NCBI GenBank assembly: GCA_918807975.1
Contig: OU964932.1
Span: forward strand, 16,399,501 to 16,463,500
DNA from: Aplidium turbinatum
Lineage: Eukaryota; Chordata; Ascidiacea; Aplousobranchia; Polyclinidae
Direction of reading: 5' to 3'
DNA: 64,000 bases
Positions 1 to 12,500 of this stretch are shown one piece after another. Numbering within the stretch: the first letter of the stretch is position 1; every line of letters starts with the position of its first letter. A model generated the notes under the pieces. That model had not been told where the DNA came from. It made no database searches and worked only from the letters and a program-made list of their open reading frames with translations. The position numbers were made by a program, and so were the translations under genes.

Positions 1-512
1 AATTCCATCTCCTCTACAAAACAACCGTCTGCAACTTTATCTTTTGAATTCAAAACAATGAATCCCAGGTCATTTTTGGCATATTTAGACGACGGAGGTG
101 ACATTAGTTACGTTTTCTTGACTTTATTAGACGGATCTCTAAACCTTCGGTATAAATTTGGAAACTTCAAAACGGTAGTTTTAAAGTGCGGCTCAAATTT
201 AAACGACAACAGATGGCACGAGATCGAAGTGAAACGAAAGTTTTCTTCTATGACTTTGGTTGTAGATAAAAACAGCACATTTGGGTTTACAAAGAGGAAA
301 CGGTTTTTTGAGTTTCTTCCAACAACACATACTTACTTCGGAGGTCTACCCGGAACGTACCGAATACAGTTGCTGTCTTTGCCAATTGCATACAAAAGAA
401 GCAAGTTTGTTGGTTACATGAGAAGAATAAAAATGAATGGCAACCCGGTTACTTACGTGGAAAAAAGAGGAGTATCCGAAGAAAGCATTGATATACCTTG
501 CTCTGAATCAAG
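1..512 (+). CDS. NRXN: neurexin exon: LNS1 (partial at window edge)
   Basis: Open in frame 1 from the first base, so the exon continues left of the window. It encodes about 170 residues of LNS1: a SFEFKT strand, then LAYLDDGG near residues 27-33, DNRWHEIEVKR near 70, and YFGGLPGTY near 100. It ends at IPCSES, just before EGF-A. The donor is AG|GTACGG after 512, leaving two bases of a codon. The downstream 0.7-kb intron (513-1247) holds nothing recognisable. Confidence 0.93.
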
Positions 513-3500
513 GTACGGTAACTGTTTGTGTACGTTTCATATAATTATAAAAAAAAACTTAATATTTCTGTAAAAGCATTAAAGCATAAGGTGCAACGTT
601 TTCTAGACATAAAATATTGTCTAAATCTTTATTATTTTTTCGAATGCGTTTTCGTCTGGGCCGAGGCTTTATGCTTCCACCACCCCAGAGTGTTGGTGTT
701 TCCCCGAGTTAAATGCTATCAAAGAGCAGTCTTTCGCGTCTTCACTCAAACACCACAGACCTTCTGCTCCGTATGGTAAACAAAACATGGTGCATTTATT
801 GCTGATATAGCCACATACCTCTAAAAAAGAAAGATACCACCATGGCTACCTAAAGATAGTGTGCCATCTCCAGGTGGCCATGATGCTACTATCGGTTGGA
901 GTATGGTTGAGTGAAAAATCCAACATCAGCAGAAGACTAAACATCACGTATGCTATACTTGGTAAAGGCATGACGGTGGAGCGGGTGTCGGCATCAGGGA
1001 AAACGGGAAAAAGCTTGATCACGTTTGATCATCATCTATTTACCGTTTACAATCCTTTCAATTTGTCGCAGAGATTTTGTTGTTTATCAGTTTTACTGAA
1101 AAAAAAAATATAGCCTACTCAGCGGCTGAAACAAATCTTTTTTGTGACGTTGTATTTCCATCGATTAAAAATGATTCAGCTATATTGCATGCTTTTTTCG
1201 GGACACCTTGTTTCAAAACATTGTTTTAACTCTTCTGCTTTCCTCAGGAATCCATGCGCAAATAATGGAATATGTTCCATAAATTATCAAAACAAAGCAG
1301 TGTGCGACTGCTCACGCACGAACTTTACTGGGAAAACTTGCAAGGAAAGTAAGTGAAGATAATACACTTTGTTCGTTGTCGTTTTTTTTGACTTAACAAC
1401 TACTCATCAACCCATTGAAATAAATGTACAATTACGATTACGATACAATTACAATTACGATTACGATTAGATGGCAATTTCACAATGTGAAGATGTTTTT
1501 AATGTAAAGATACCTTTAAATGGAAGTCGTCATGATAATGGTACTTGCTCAATTACCATTTGCTCAGTTCACAACTGTTGATTTGTAGGAGACTCTAATC
1601 CTGTTACGTCCTATTTGTGTTGTCAAATGAAATTGAATTTAATAGTGTGAAAAAAGTCTTGAAAAAGAGGCCACAAGTGTTAGTTATATGGTAGATATTC
1701 GCTGAAATTTTGCGACCTATCTACCCAAATTAATACACATTGTGCATGCTTGTTGAGTCTGTTTGAAAAAGTGGCAATTTTATAATTTGTAAGAATTGTC
1801 TTGCATTGAAAAAAGTGTTTAGACTCAACGACGCTATAGCGCTATAAAGAGTTATGAAGTCCGACCAAAAACTACCCAGCAGTCCAGTTTTCAATTCCGC
1901 AACAGGATCGCCTCCGAACGTGCCAAAACTTTTCGGTTTCATTCTGCAGCTGAGGTTTATATAAACGTCCAACAACTATTTGTGCACTAAGCAAAGACAA
2001 ATGCCGTTGCTGACCATTAAAATAGTTTGGATAAGTCGCTTATGTGAAATTTTGCTTTGCGCTTCGCGTTGGGCATCTCAAACCCATTAAACGTATCTCC
2101 TCAGATTTTGCTTGAAAATTTGAAACAAGTTTCCGTTTTACTGTATTCCAAAATACATGATTGTGAAAGTTAATGTCAGACTACAGGCATAAGCAAACTA
2201 TTTAGTTTGGGGATTCCTATCCCACAACTTCAGAATTTTTTTTGTTGATTAACCAATAAAAAAAACATTTAGTTGGAAAGTTTTTAACAAATGAATTGAT
2301 CGATTAAATTGGACTACTTGAGAGCCTCTTGTGTTTAACGACCCCTTCCATTAATGAGCTCGGACAAAACATATTGAGGTTGCAAGTGATAATGTATTTC
2401 TTATATATCTACTACTATTTTCCCATAAAAGATTGTGCTGCACTTGTCATGAAAGCGGAACAATATGAATTGATTGTACTACATAAAATATTTTGCAATA
2501 TCATGATGGACAATATAAAACTTCGAAAATACGTACTGCATATTGCATTCTCTGTATCTTTCTGATGATGCACATTGCAAGGATCCATGAAATGTCAGTG
2601 ATGCATTTAACAAAGTTATTTTCTCCCGTTTTACTCTCTATTTAACCGGATGAATACCGAAGCTGTGACCGAAAAAGTAAATAACCCAAACATTTCAGTA
2701 TTACGATAGCAAAAGCTTGTAAATTTTTCCTGGTTGAGAAAAGAAATGATGCACTTCGATATATTCACTTGCTGTCAATTTTTCATATTAATACGTCAGA
2801 AAGGCTAAAGGGTGAGTATGTTTTGCATGCGCATGATGTCGAAGTAATGTTTGTCCTACCTTTAACTAAAAAGAAAAGTTTAAAAAGAACTTGGTTGCAC
2901 TTTTCCGACTTGTTGGTGTGACGTAAAGCCTTCATGTTCAGTGTATGCCTTACCCTGAGACGACAAAACTGTATTGATACATGTCTAACAAAACTTTTCT
3001 GTTTCTATGAACCTAACCTAACCTGTTCTGTATATCAATTGCCTTGTTACGCAAAAACAATTCACTAGCCTCATTTTAATAATCAGAGATCGATTTCACA
3101 ATACTGCTATAGCATCGTCAGTCTGATAACATTGTATCTATACAATTTTAAATTCACACGCACATCAGTTTTTCATAGTTTCAAGTAATGTCTTTAAGGT
3201 AGGTTTAAGCGTGGTTCAACTGCTTATCAAGAAAATATTACTTTAATTTTAAATTCACAGCGTCCGATATGGTAATTTTTCTTGAACGTTTGATGCGCCA
3301 AACTTCCTATGTGGACAGTTTACACTTTCATGCAATTATTAAGCTTTTAATATGCGTATAGCTAAGTTCTGAAAAAGTTACTGTAGGATTTGCATGATGC
3401 GAATTGGACTTCTTAAATTTTGGCAGAACTGTATCTGCAATTTTGGAAAATCTTTTCCACCTGAATTCCTTTGTTTGTTTAAGTTAGTTTGGTTTCATGG

Positions 3501-6500
3501 CAATACGACCAGTTTCCAGTCTGGTCTCTCCCCCTGACAAGGATGGCGGCATCTGTTTACTTCTTTGGTCTTCTTCATTGCTCTTTTAGGAATTTCTTAC
3601 TTTTTTTTACAAAGGGTTAAAAGCTAATACGTTTAGGGTGACTCAACTTTACAGAGAAACGCTATATTGAGAGGTTGGATTACAACATGGACAGCAAAAT
3701 CCGTCATTTTTACATTGATTCAACGTCTGCAGACGTTGAATCTACGTAAAAATGGCAGATTCTTACTGTATGGGTAGATATTCTTTAGTTGAAGGGTTAA
3801 GATTTTTCTTGCAAATAAAAACTTGCACAGTTTCTTTGTTAACCCCCGGATTTCAGTTTTAAATTTGTGTTTTTACTGCTAAAAACTATCTTTGTCAAAT
3901 ATATTTTTACCAATAAAAGTTACCTTTAACGAACAAAACTTTCTTGTTGAATTTTTGATCTGTCTATTCTGATCACGTTTTTTTGCATAAGGTTGTGTTG
4001 ACGTAATGCTTAGCGATCAAGGTAAGTTGTTCTTTATCATCGCATATCGTTGCACTCTTGCTTGTGTCCATTGCCATTCTCATTGCACTTCATTCCATTT
4101 TAGGCAGTAGTAGTGGTGTGACGTGTTGAATAAATGCATCTGTACGGACAGGCATAACGTTAACTTTACATAACATTTCGTTATATTTCATTACTCGAAT
4201 GCCATTTTGCGCATTATGTCATTCATCATAATAAGGAAGGCTATTGACGTGTCCTATGAAACGTCAGAATACAATTCTAATTTCCGTGTAACATTTCATT
4301 TCATTTTGTACTTCACCAGATAAGCATTAATGTCATATTCTAGCACACAAATTTATGACAGCAATATTTAAGTCTATTTGGCTTTTTGCAATTAAATGCT
4401 TCATGTTCATTTTCACTTTCATCTCGTCGTCTTTTATCTTTCCAGACCCATGAGCTACTGGCTTGTACTGATTCGCTGTCAATATGATCTCTAACTAGCT
4501 AAGTGTTAGATGTTGATCAGCTCGTTGCAGTTTTTTTTGTTTAAATTTTGAAAGTTTTTTTAATCAGTCCCACTCTGAACAGTTCCTTTTCTTTGTAACA
4601 CAACTACACCACATTTTTTTGTGTTGTTAAATGTGTTTCATCAAGAAAAAGTAATAAATTGTTTTTTTCACTTGTTTTATCTTAATTTTAACGAGTTTTT
4701 CATGCCTGCCACCATCATTCACCTAAGCATGCTTTGTGAATCGTGTTTTTTTCCACAGTTACTTTAGTGTCTAATGAAAGTGAGTAAATTTTGTATGAGG
4801 ACTAGCTATATATTTTATTTACAGATAACTTGTGTACATATCTACTTTCTAAATTTATTATTTTAAAAGTAACATATTTCGGTATAGTTATAGTAGCAAC
4901 TTGCTGATTCTTAATATTTTTGTGGAGTCCAAAAAGCAGTTGAGTTTGGCCAGTAAAAAAATCACCATGAAATGAACTTTTTACAGGAGGTCCCATTGAC
5001 ATACGCTCAAGCCATATCTAAAAATGTTCATACGTTCTGTTAATCCATAGTTAAGTTATAGAACACGATCTTGTGCATTAAAAATAAAAAAATTGTAATC
5101 AAACTCTAATTGATCATCATTAGTTGAAGCCCGATAGAAATTTTATATTTGCAAGCAAAATTAACATATCCCAGACCAGGCCCGGATTTAGGGGGGGCAG
5201 AGGGGGCAGTTTCCCCGGGCCCCCCCGACTTTTGAAGGGCCCCCCTATGTGGAAAAAATGTGATTTTGTGTTATTTTTTCCTATTGGCCTTTAAAGTTTC
5301 TGCAAAATGCTGTGCAGTAGGCTACTGGACTGATGCTACTGCAGACGTAGAGATGGTTTTTCGCGCCGTAGGCGCGAAAAAATTTTTTGCACGGGGGCGC
5401 CCCCCCGATCTAAAAGTGCCCCGGGCCCCCCATTAGCTAAATCCGGCCCTGTCCCAGACAGCAAAATCCGTCATTTTTACATTGATTCAACGTCTGGACG
5501 TTGAATCAATGTGAAAAATGACGGATTTTGCTGGTTGGGATGTTCTCTCTATGTGAGTAGGCTAAATAAAATCGATTGTAATCGCTATTATTGTCAACAT
5601 TATGTTTGCTGATCTAAGTCGAATTTTTGTAAACTTTAACTCAAATCAATGTGATAAGCTTTTGAATTTTTTAACTTGGCTCGGATTGTAATAGGTATTT
5701 TATCTTGAATTAGCATCAAGATTGAAAAAAGTTGATTGTTCATGGCATTTTCAAGCAATGCATGACTTCACTCTAGCTCATGTACGTATTCTAAAAACAT
5801 TTAAAGGTCATTGTGCTAGAAGAAAGTATTCCAATTGAATTATTGGTTTTAGTTTTGTTAGAACTTCAGCTATGCAAGTAGGCTATGACATTATCAGTAA
5901 ATGGCTTATTCAAATAGAATAAATAAAGTGGTTTTATTTAAATCCATTTATTTAGGATACGACGATGCAGTAGCGACTTTTCGAGGTTCTCAGTGGCTCA
6001 GCTTTGACCTGTCCAGAAGAACTGTGTCAAGTACTGCCGATGAGATCACACTTTCGTTTCGTACCCAAGAACCCAACGGCTTGCTTTTGCATACCGGTGA
6101 GTGTTTTAGGTTTCACACAAAATGCGTGCACAGTACAGTATATGCGACCATCGTCTCCCAAAATGATGTTGATGAGTCAGTGGCGTAGCTCGGGGGAGGC
6201 GGGGGGGGGGGGGCGGACCGCCCCGGGCGGCACGTCTGTGGGGCGGCACTTTCAGACAGGACGTTTTGTTTTTTTTGTTGATAATGCAAAAGTACACGGA
6301 AAATAAAAGCAAACAGAATGGCAACGTTCAAAACAGTGGCGTAGCCAAGGGGGAGGAGGGGTTTGGGAGTTACAACCCCCTCTTTGGCACGCATGTGACG
6401 TCACGGTGTTGAGAATGATGCTTTCAGTCTCTATGTCTCTAAAACAAAGTTTGCCTAATTTTAAACGAAACTCCATTAAAAGAGCGAGTTTTGCCAATAC

Positions 6501-9500
6501 CAAACATTCAAATATCTCAGCCAGGAATTAGCAACAAGAAAACAGAGACTTAGCTTTATTAAGTTACCAAAAAATTCTTAAGAAAACATGATCTTATCCT
6601 TTTGCTGTGCCACCGGACAGCACCATTTTACAGGAATATTTATACTAGGGGATTTATACCCACATTTTTGTTGAAAATGCTCTCAAAATGCACCAAATCC
6701 AAAATAATTTTTCAAAATTTTCTTGGGGAGGCCCCCCAGACCCCCCGCCGCTGGGTGTTGTCTTTGGCGAGGACGCTGTCGGGCTTTGCCAGCCGGCCCT
6801 TAAAATCTCCCCTTTCAAAATTACTGGCTACGCTACTGGTTCAAAACATACAATAATTCCACTTTAAGTCAATTAAAAAAATTTCATTTTCACATGCTTT
6901 TTTTTGAAGGGGCGGCAAAATCTGAATCCGCCCCGGGCGGCACATTCCCTAGCTACGCCACTGTGATGACTTCCTCAAGTTCATAGAATTAAGAGAACGA
7001 GTTCGTATTTTTAACACGTTCAAAACTTTTCTTGTGATTATTTCATCCGCTTTCTTGTAAAAAGCATTTTCATTTCTGTGGTCAGGTTAACTCTTGCTCA
7101 ACCAATACAACCTTAGGCTCTTGTATTTGTGTAGTAGCCTTTGTATTCGGACCAAGCAAACATAGAAATTTAAAAGTATAGCCAGTGTTGTACGTTGACG
7201 CCGTCAATTTGACGGCGTCATTTGACGGCGTCAACTTTTTGTTAACGCTGAGGCTAGCGCCGTCAATTTATTTTTCAGTTGACGGAAGTGATAGCGCCGT
7301 CAACTATTTTGCCGATTTTAAGCGTCAAGCGCTATGCGTCATTTTTTATTTTTATGGAAAAAAAATGAAAAATCTCGTTTCACAATTAGAGTTTCACCTA
7401 TGGTTTCACAATGTATTCTGGCCAGCGCGACTCATCCGAATTACCGGCTTTTGCGTTGGTTGGAATGGCTCCCTGGAATACACGCGGAAGAAGTTCGCCA
7501 AATGGTGATCAGTCTAGGGACATTTTTATTTTGACCTAAAAAAAAATTTTTTTGATTTTATTTTTATCAAATTTTGACTTTATTTTGACCTAACGAAATT
7601 GCTTATTTGTAAAGGTCACATTTCTTCCTTGAATTGATACTAGTTATCCAAACATAATATTTTGTCGATTTCAGACCCAAACGTAATATTTTGTCGAAAA
7701 GTCAAGGTTTTTATGGATTATAAAAAGTGCGTCGTGTTTTTCGGCGATAGGAAAATCTCCACAAATCTGTCTAACTTTTGCTGAAGACGATTTAGCTTGG
7801 CTATTCCTAAAATCCAAACTGTTGATTTTTGAAAAGACTACATTTGTGAAAATGGAGCTTTTTATAAAAAATATTTAAATACGTAACAATGAATAAACAA
7901 TGGGCAATTTGCGATAAAAGGTACTGCTGATCCGTCAGCATTGTGACATATTTCCTGCTTTTATGGGTTAATATGGTTTAATTGTGTCGCAGTTCCTGAT
8001 TTACAATGCTTCCACGAGGATTTTGACAAAAATTACTTTCAAGAAACACAAAAAGTTTGTCAAAAGCCATAATTTGACAAATTTTGACTTTATTGAAAAT
8101 TTTGACCATATTGTCAATTTTGACTTTATTTTGACCTATAAACTTCTTAGAAACAGTCTCCTAGGTGCTAAAAATAACTTTATTCTTGGATTCGTGGATA
8201 GACGAGGTCCTTAAAAATTTTTGACTTTATTGACTTTTGCGGGCTCTAGTGATCACCCATGTATGGAGAACGAGAGATCAGAGACAGAAAGCGAAAAATC
8301 CATGATCGGCTTCGCGGAACGTTAAAGATACTTTATTTAAAGAGCTTTATGCCTCTGAAAAGAGCGATGTTGGTGCAGTGAACCTGGTTAAAAGATTTAT
8401 ACATGCTAAACTATCACAGCACGTTAGGAACAGTGATGCCTTTCCGAGTAAACGTTTTCAATTTATTTTTGAAATACAACACACCAATATCAACCAGCGC
8501 TGCTGTGGAACGCATGTTTTCACTTGGAAAGGACAATAGCCTAGGCTATGCGTCCCAAACGCAGCAAATTGTCAGACAAACGTTTTGAAATGCTTGCTTT
8601 TTCTGTAAGGAAATAACTTATAGGCTAAGCAGCTAATTACAATACAGTCTCAAAACATAATATCTGCTCTTTATTTTTAGCTATTGTTAGCCTAAACTTG
8701 GTTGAAATATTTCCGTTTTATGAGACGCTGGCAAAAAATAGCGCTAGAAATTAGCGCTGACGCTGACGCCGTCAATTTCTTTAAGAGCTTACGCAGTACT
8801 TTACGCCGTAAAGTTTTTAGGCAATTCGCGCTGACGCTGACGCCGTCAATTTATTTCAATGACGCGTACAACACTGAGTATAGCCTACTCGATATGAACA
8901 CTTTTAACTCTATTGTTTATGGACGTTCCACGCAGAATACGATTCCAATCACTTTTCTAGTCGTAGTAGTAACCTAAACTGTAAGGTCTATTTTGTAACC
9001 AATGAGCGCTTCGTTGTAATGTCAGATGGCGAAACGTTTATTAATCTTTCCAAACCAGTTACTTTGCTAGAAAACTTTGAAGGTAATAATACTAATAACA
9101 ATCTTGTTTGATTTTGTGCCCATTACGATAACATAGGCTACAGTAAGCCTGCACTGCGATCACATATGCAACACAACAAACAACTAGAAGCAGCAAAGAG
9201 ACATGTATATTGTATAGTGTCGAGTCGGCAACTCCAATTATTTTGGCATGCCTTTGAGAGGGGTACTGACTTTAGGGAGTGCTGGAATCGACTGAGAAAC
9301 GAGTTATGAAAAGAGTAATTTGGGGCCAGTACGGTACCCAATTGATTCTTAATTACAGTATTATTATTAAGGTATTATTAATGACATTCTCTGTCTTCAA
9401 AAAAAGACACCGTTGAACGAATGAAAAACAAGACACCTTTAGAAAAATATTTAAATACGAAAAATACTTTTAAAATCATCGAGGATGCAAACCTGTCCAA

Positions 9501-12500
9501 ATCTAAATATAGGGCAAGGGTGCTACAGTCAGACAAGAATGGGAAAAACTGCACTAATATATTAGGCGATGTATCAAGGATCTATTCTACTTTTTTCAAA
9601 AGGATCGAAAGGCTGTTTATTCTTACTACAGCTCAAGTTGCAGGGTTGTTACCTCCTTCCCGCTCAATTCTCATGAATAATTTACAAGCTAAAATCCAGT
9701 TTGCAACTTCATGATACGGCGTCGAAGGCATTCCATTTCAATAATTCTTTTAAATTTTTCTATATGAGCAGCACAAAACAGTTTAACACAAAATAAACTG
9801 TATGTGATTGATCCGTAGTTGATTGGGTGAAAATGTGAAATTCATTTGGTGTACTGTAGCTACATAGACCGGTGATGTGCTTCAAATAAGGGTATTAAAA
9901 AAAACATTGAATCTACACCATAGTACATGTGGTCGATGATCTGTGTTTTGTTCTTAGTCCAATTTTTTTTTTCATTATTATGCAAAAATGAAATTGCTTA
10001 ATCGTTTTTTTTTTTTAAATGCAATTTAATGGAGCTTTCTATGTAGTGTTTGTCTCACAGATACAACTATTTAAAATTATTGCAATAATTATGACAAGCT
10101 GCGAATTTCTTTTAATCTTCATTTTTCATTAGTTTATTTGAGTGACTGTAGCGTTTATGGTGCTTCCTTGATTCGATCTTGCTTTTCAAAACCTATGGTT
10201 CTTAACCTAAGGCTGGTCACTTGGATTTAGAAGCATGTGTCGCCAATGTAACTTGTTGCAATGACTTTGCCTCAATAGTGAGGAAACTTACCTCAGGCTA
10301 ACCCTAAATTACGACTAGATGTGTGAGATTTTATCATGAGCTGACTTCAACAACCTTAGGTTACATGTCGATTAAAAATTCATATTTAGTGTATTTAGAA
10401 AGGAAAACATTTAAGTTCAAAAGGTGAAAATCTTATTGCTTGATCTTGTATGCAAATTCCATTCTCTAACTCAGTGGTTCCCAACCTTTTTGATCTTGCG
10501 GCACCCTATCAAAGAGATAAATAGTTTGCGGCACCCTGGAAAAACTGGATCTATTTGATGACGTTTTTGTATTTCAAATAACTGTACTGTATTTCAAATA
10601 AATGTATTTATTCAAAAGTCAGTATGAAATTTGTGCTTGACTTCTTGCACAAAGTCCCATAATATCTGGGGGAAAATTCGATAAAGCCACCCGCATTTCT
10701 TCCTTGACTATAAGCAGTTGTTCTCGTTTTTGTGTTCGTTAATATGGAAAATCCACTCTCGCATAGATAGCCTATGCAGGGGCGTCGGAACGACTTTTGA
10801 CTGGGGGGGCAGGATTATGAAAAAAGGGCACTTTTATTGCTGAAAAGCCATTTTTTAAAGTTTTAAGATAAAACAAGTTATAGCTATAATGCTCATCTAT
10901 CAGCTCATTATCGAGTAATGGTACAAGTGTCTGTTATACAAAAAACAATGGCACGGAAGGGCATCAAACTATCTTATAATGATGTAACCTACTGTGATAC
11001 AGAATTTTGTGTCGTGAATAGGCCTACTTTTTTTAAAGACAAAAATGAAAGATTATAGGCTAATTAGGCTAAAATCGAATAGCAGAAATATTGCAAAATG
11101 TGCAGTAGCTTACATGACCTTAAAAGGGTATCACTGCCCCCCTGCTCCCCCATCCACAGAAAAATTGAGGACAAGGGGGGCATTCGCCCCCCCCCCCCTG
11201 CTCCCCCCCCCCCCCCCCGCTTCCGGCGCCTCTGAGCCTATGACATAGAAAACAGCAGCAAAAGCACAATAGCTTTCTTTCCAACGAAAAGATATTAATT
11301 TTGAATTTTTATCCAGAACTCGTCAATTTTTTTATCCAACAAAAGTTTCCAATTTTATAATGGTTCGCAAACAATTGTGCAATTTTATAATCGTGCTGGG
11401 TCGCTCAATCCGATAACCCATCACTGCAATTTGACTTTGTGCGCCGTGAAACGCAAAATAACATCATGAAACCTGGCAATAATGATGCGTTTGGTTTGGT
11501 TGGTTTTGAATCTTTATCCTCGGACTGACAAAGCCTTGATATGTTACTCCTGGTAGTTTCGCATACTTGTTGAGGCTCTTGACGCAGGGCTGGTTACCGA
11601 GATTGGCAGAGTGAAGTTTTCCGATAGTTGAAGTGTTGTTGCCGGGGAATTATTCCAACCATTAGGTGCCGCTGAATGGAGAGCAGTCCTAACGGTTAAA
11701 GTTAAACCCGTTAATTACTTAACGAATTAAAGTTAAAATGAAGATTGGGCCACAGTATTGTAATATCTCAATATCTCGCGGCACCCTTGAGCATTGCAAT
11801 TGGCACCCCAGGGTGCCGCGGCACCCCGGTTGGGAACCACTGCTCTAACTTATGTCTAAAGTCATCGCGCATTGGTTTAAAGGGCGTTGTTTTAAGCTTA
11901 CAGGGCCCTGTTGTAAAATGCGATTAGTTATTGCAATTGTACATGTTTGCGGGATTTATGATGTTGCATAAACTTACATCCTGATTAGATGAAATGCAAC
12001 AGCTATTACGTCTTTCAAAAAGAAATGTCTTGTACTGTTGCTTTGCCTTCTACACAATCTAGCCTACAGTCTTTTGCCAAGAATTTACTCTAAAGATCTA
12101 AGTTGCATTTAGTTACATTAGATTGTCACTTTTGTCAGGTATTTGTTGATTGTGTAGTTAAACCAGAAGTGATGCAGTGTTTTTGTTTTTAACGAAAAGT
12201 GGGTGTCCAGTTTGAAAGTAACTTTGGTTTGAAGTTTAGGGCTTTGTTCGTTTCCCACAGTTAACAAAGAAATTTATTTTCACGTTCCAGGAAAGTCAGC
12301 GGATTATATCACGCTGTCATTGGAAGAAGGTGCTGTTATTCTAGCGGTCAACTTAGGGTCGGGCGCGTACCAAATTGCGGTTCAGTCTGACTTTGGTGGA
12401 TTCAATGATGGGAAGTGGCACGCTGTAAGGGTCAACAGAACACTGCTACAAGTATGTGTATGATGCACAATTTCAACTTGGATGATTTTATGGCATCTAA

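Larger units (their letters stand above)
1349..5955 (+). other. neurexin intron at SS1
   Basis: Apart from the two microexon candidates this 4.6-kb intron holds a short (A/T)TTACG-type microsatellite near 1426-1468, two palindromic MITE copies (about 3690-3772 and 5453-5539) and one hAT-type MITE (5177-5451). The rest is AT-rich sequence in which nothing was recognised. Confidence 0.7.
10472..11842. mobile_element. hAT-type non-autonomous element (outer of a nested pair)
   Basis: The ends CAGTGGTTCCCAACC and GGTTGGGAACCACTG are perfectly inverted and flanked by CTCTAACT at 10464-10471 and 11843-11850. GCGGCACCC-type sub-terminal repeats occur at both ends. No transposase domain was recognised. 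The interior carries another MITE. Confidence 0.92.

Noticed and set aside
6113-6503. Overlapping proline-rich minus-strand open frames
   Set aside because: They arise from G/C homopolymer runs in the nested hAT MITEs.
9421-9714. A 97-codon lysine-rich open frame in the LNS2 intron
   Set aside because: The composition is that of AT-rich noncoding DNA. No homology recognised, and the flanking frames are closed.
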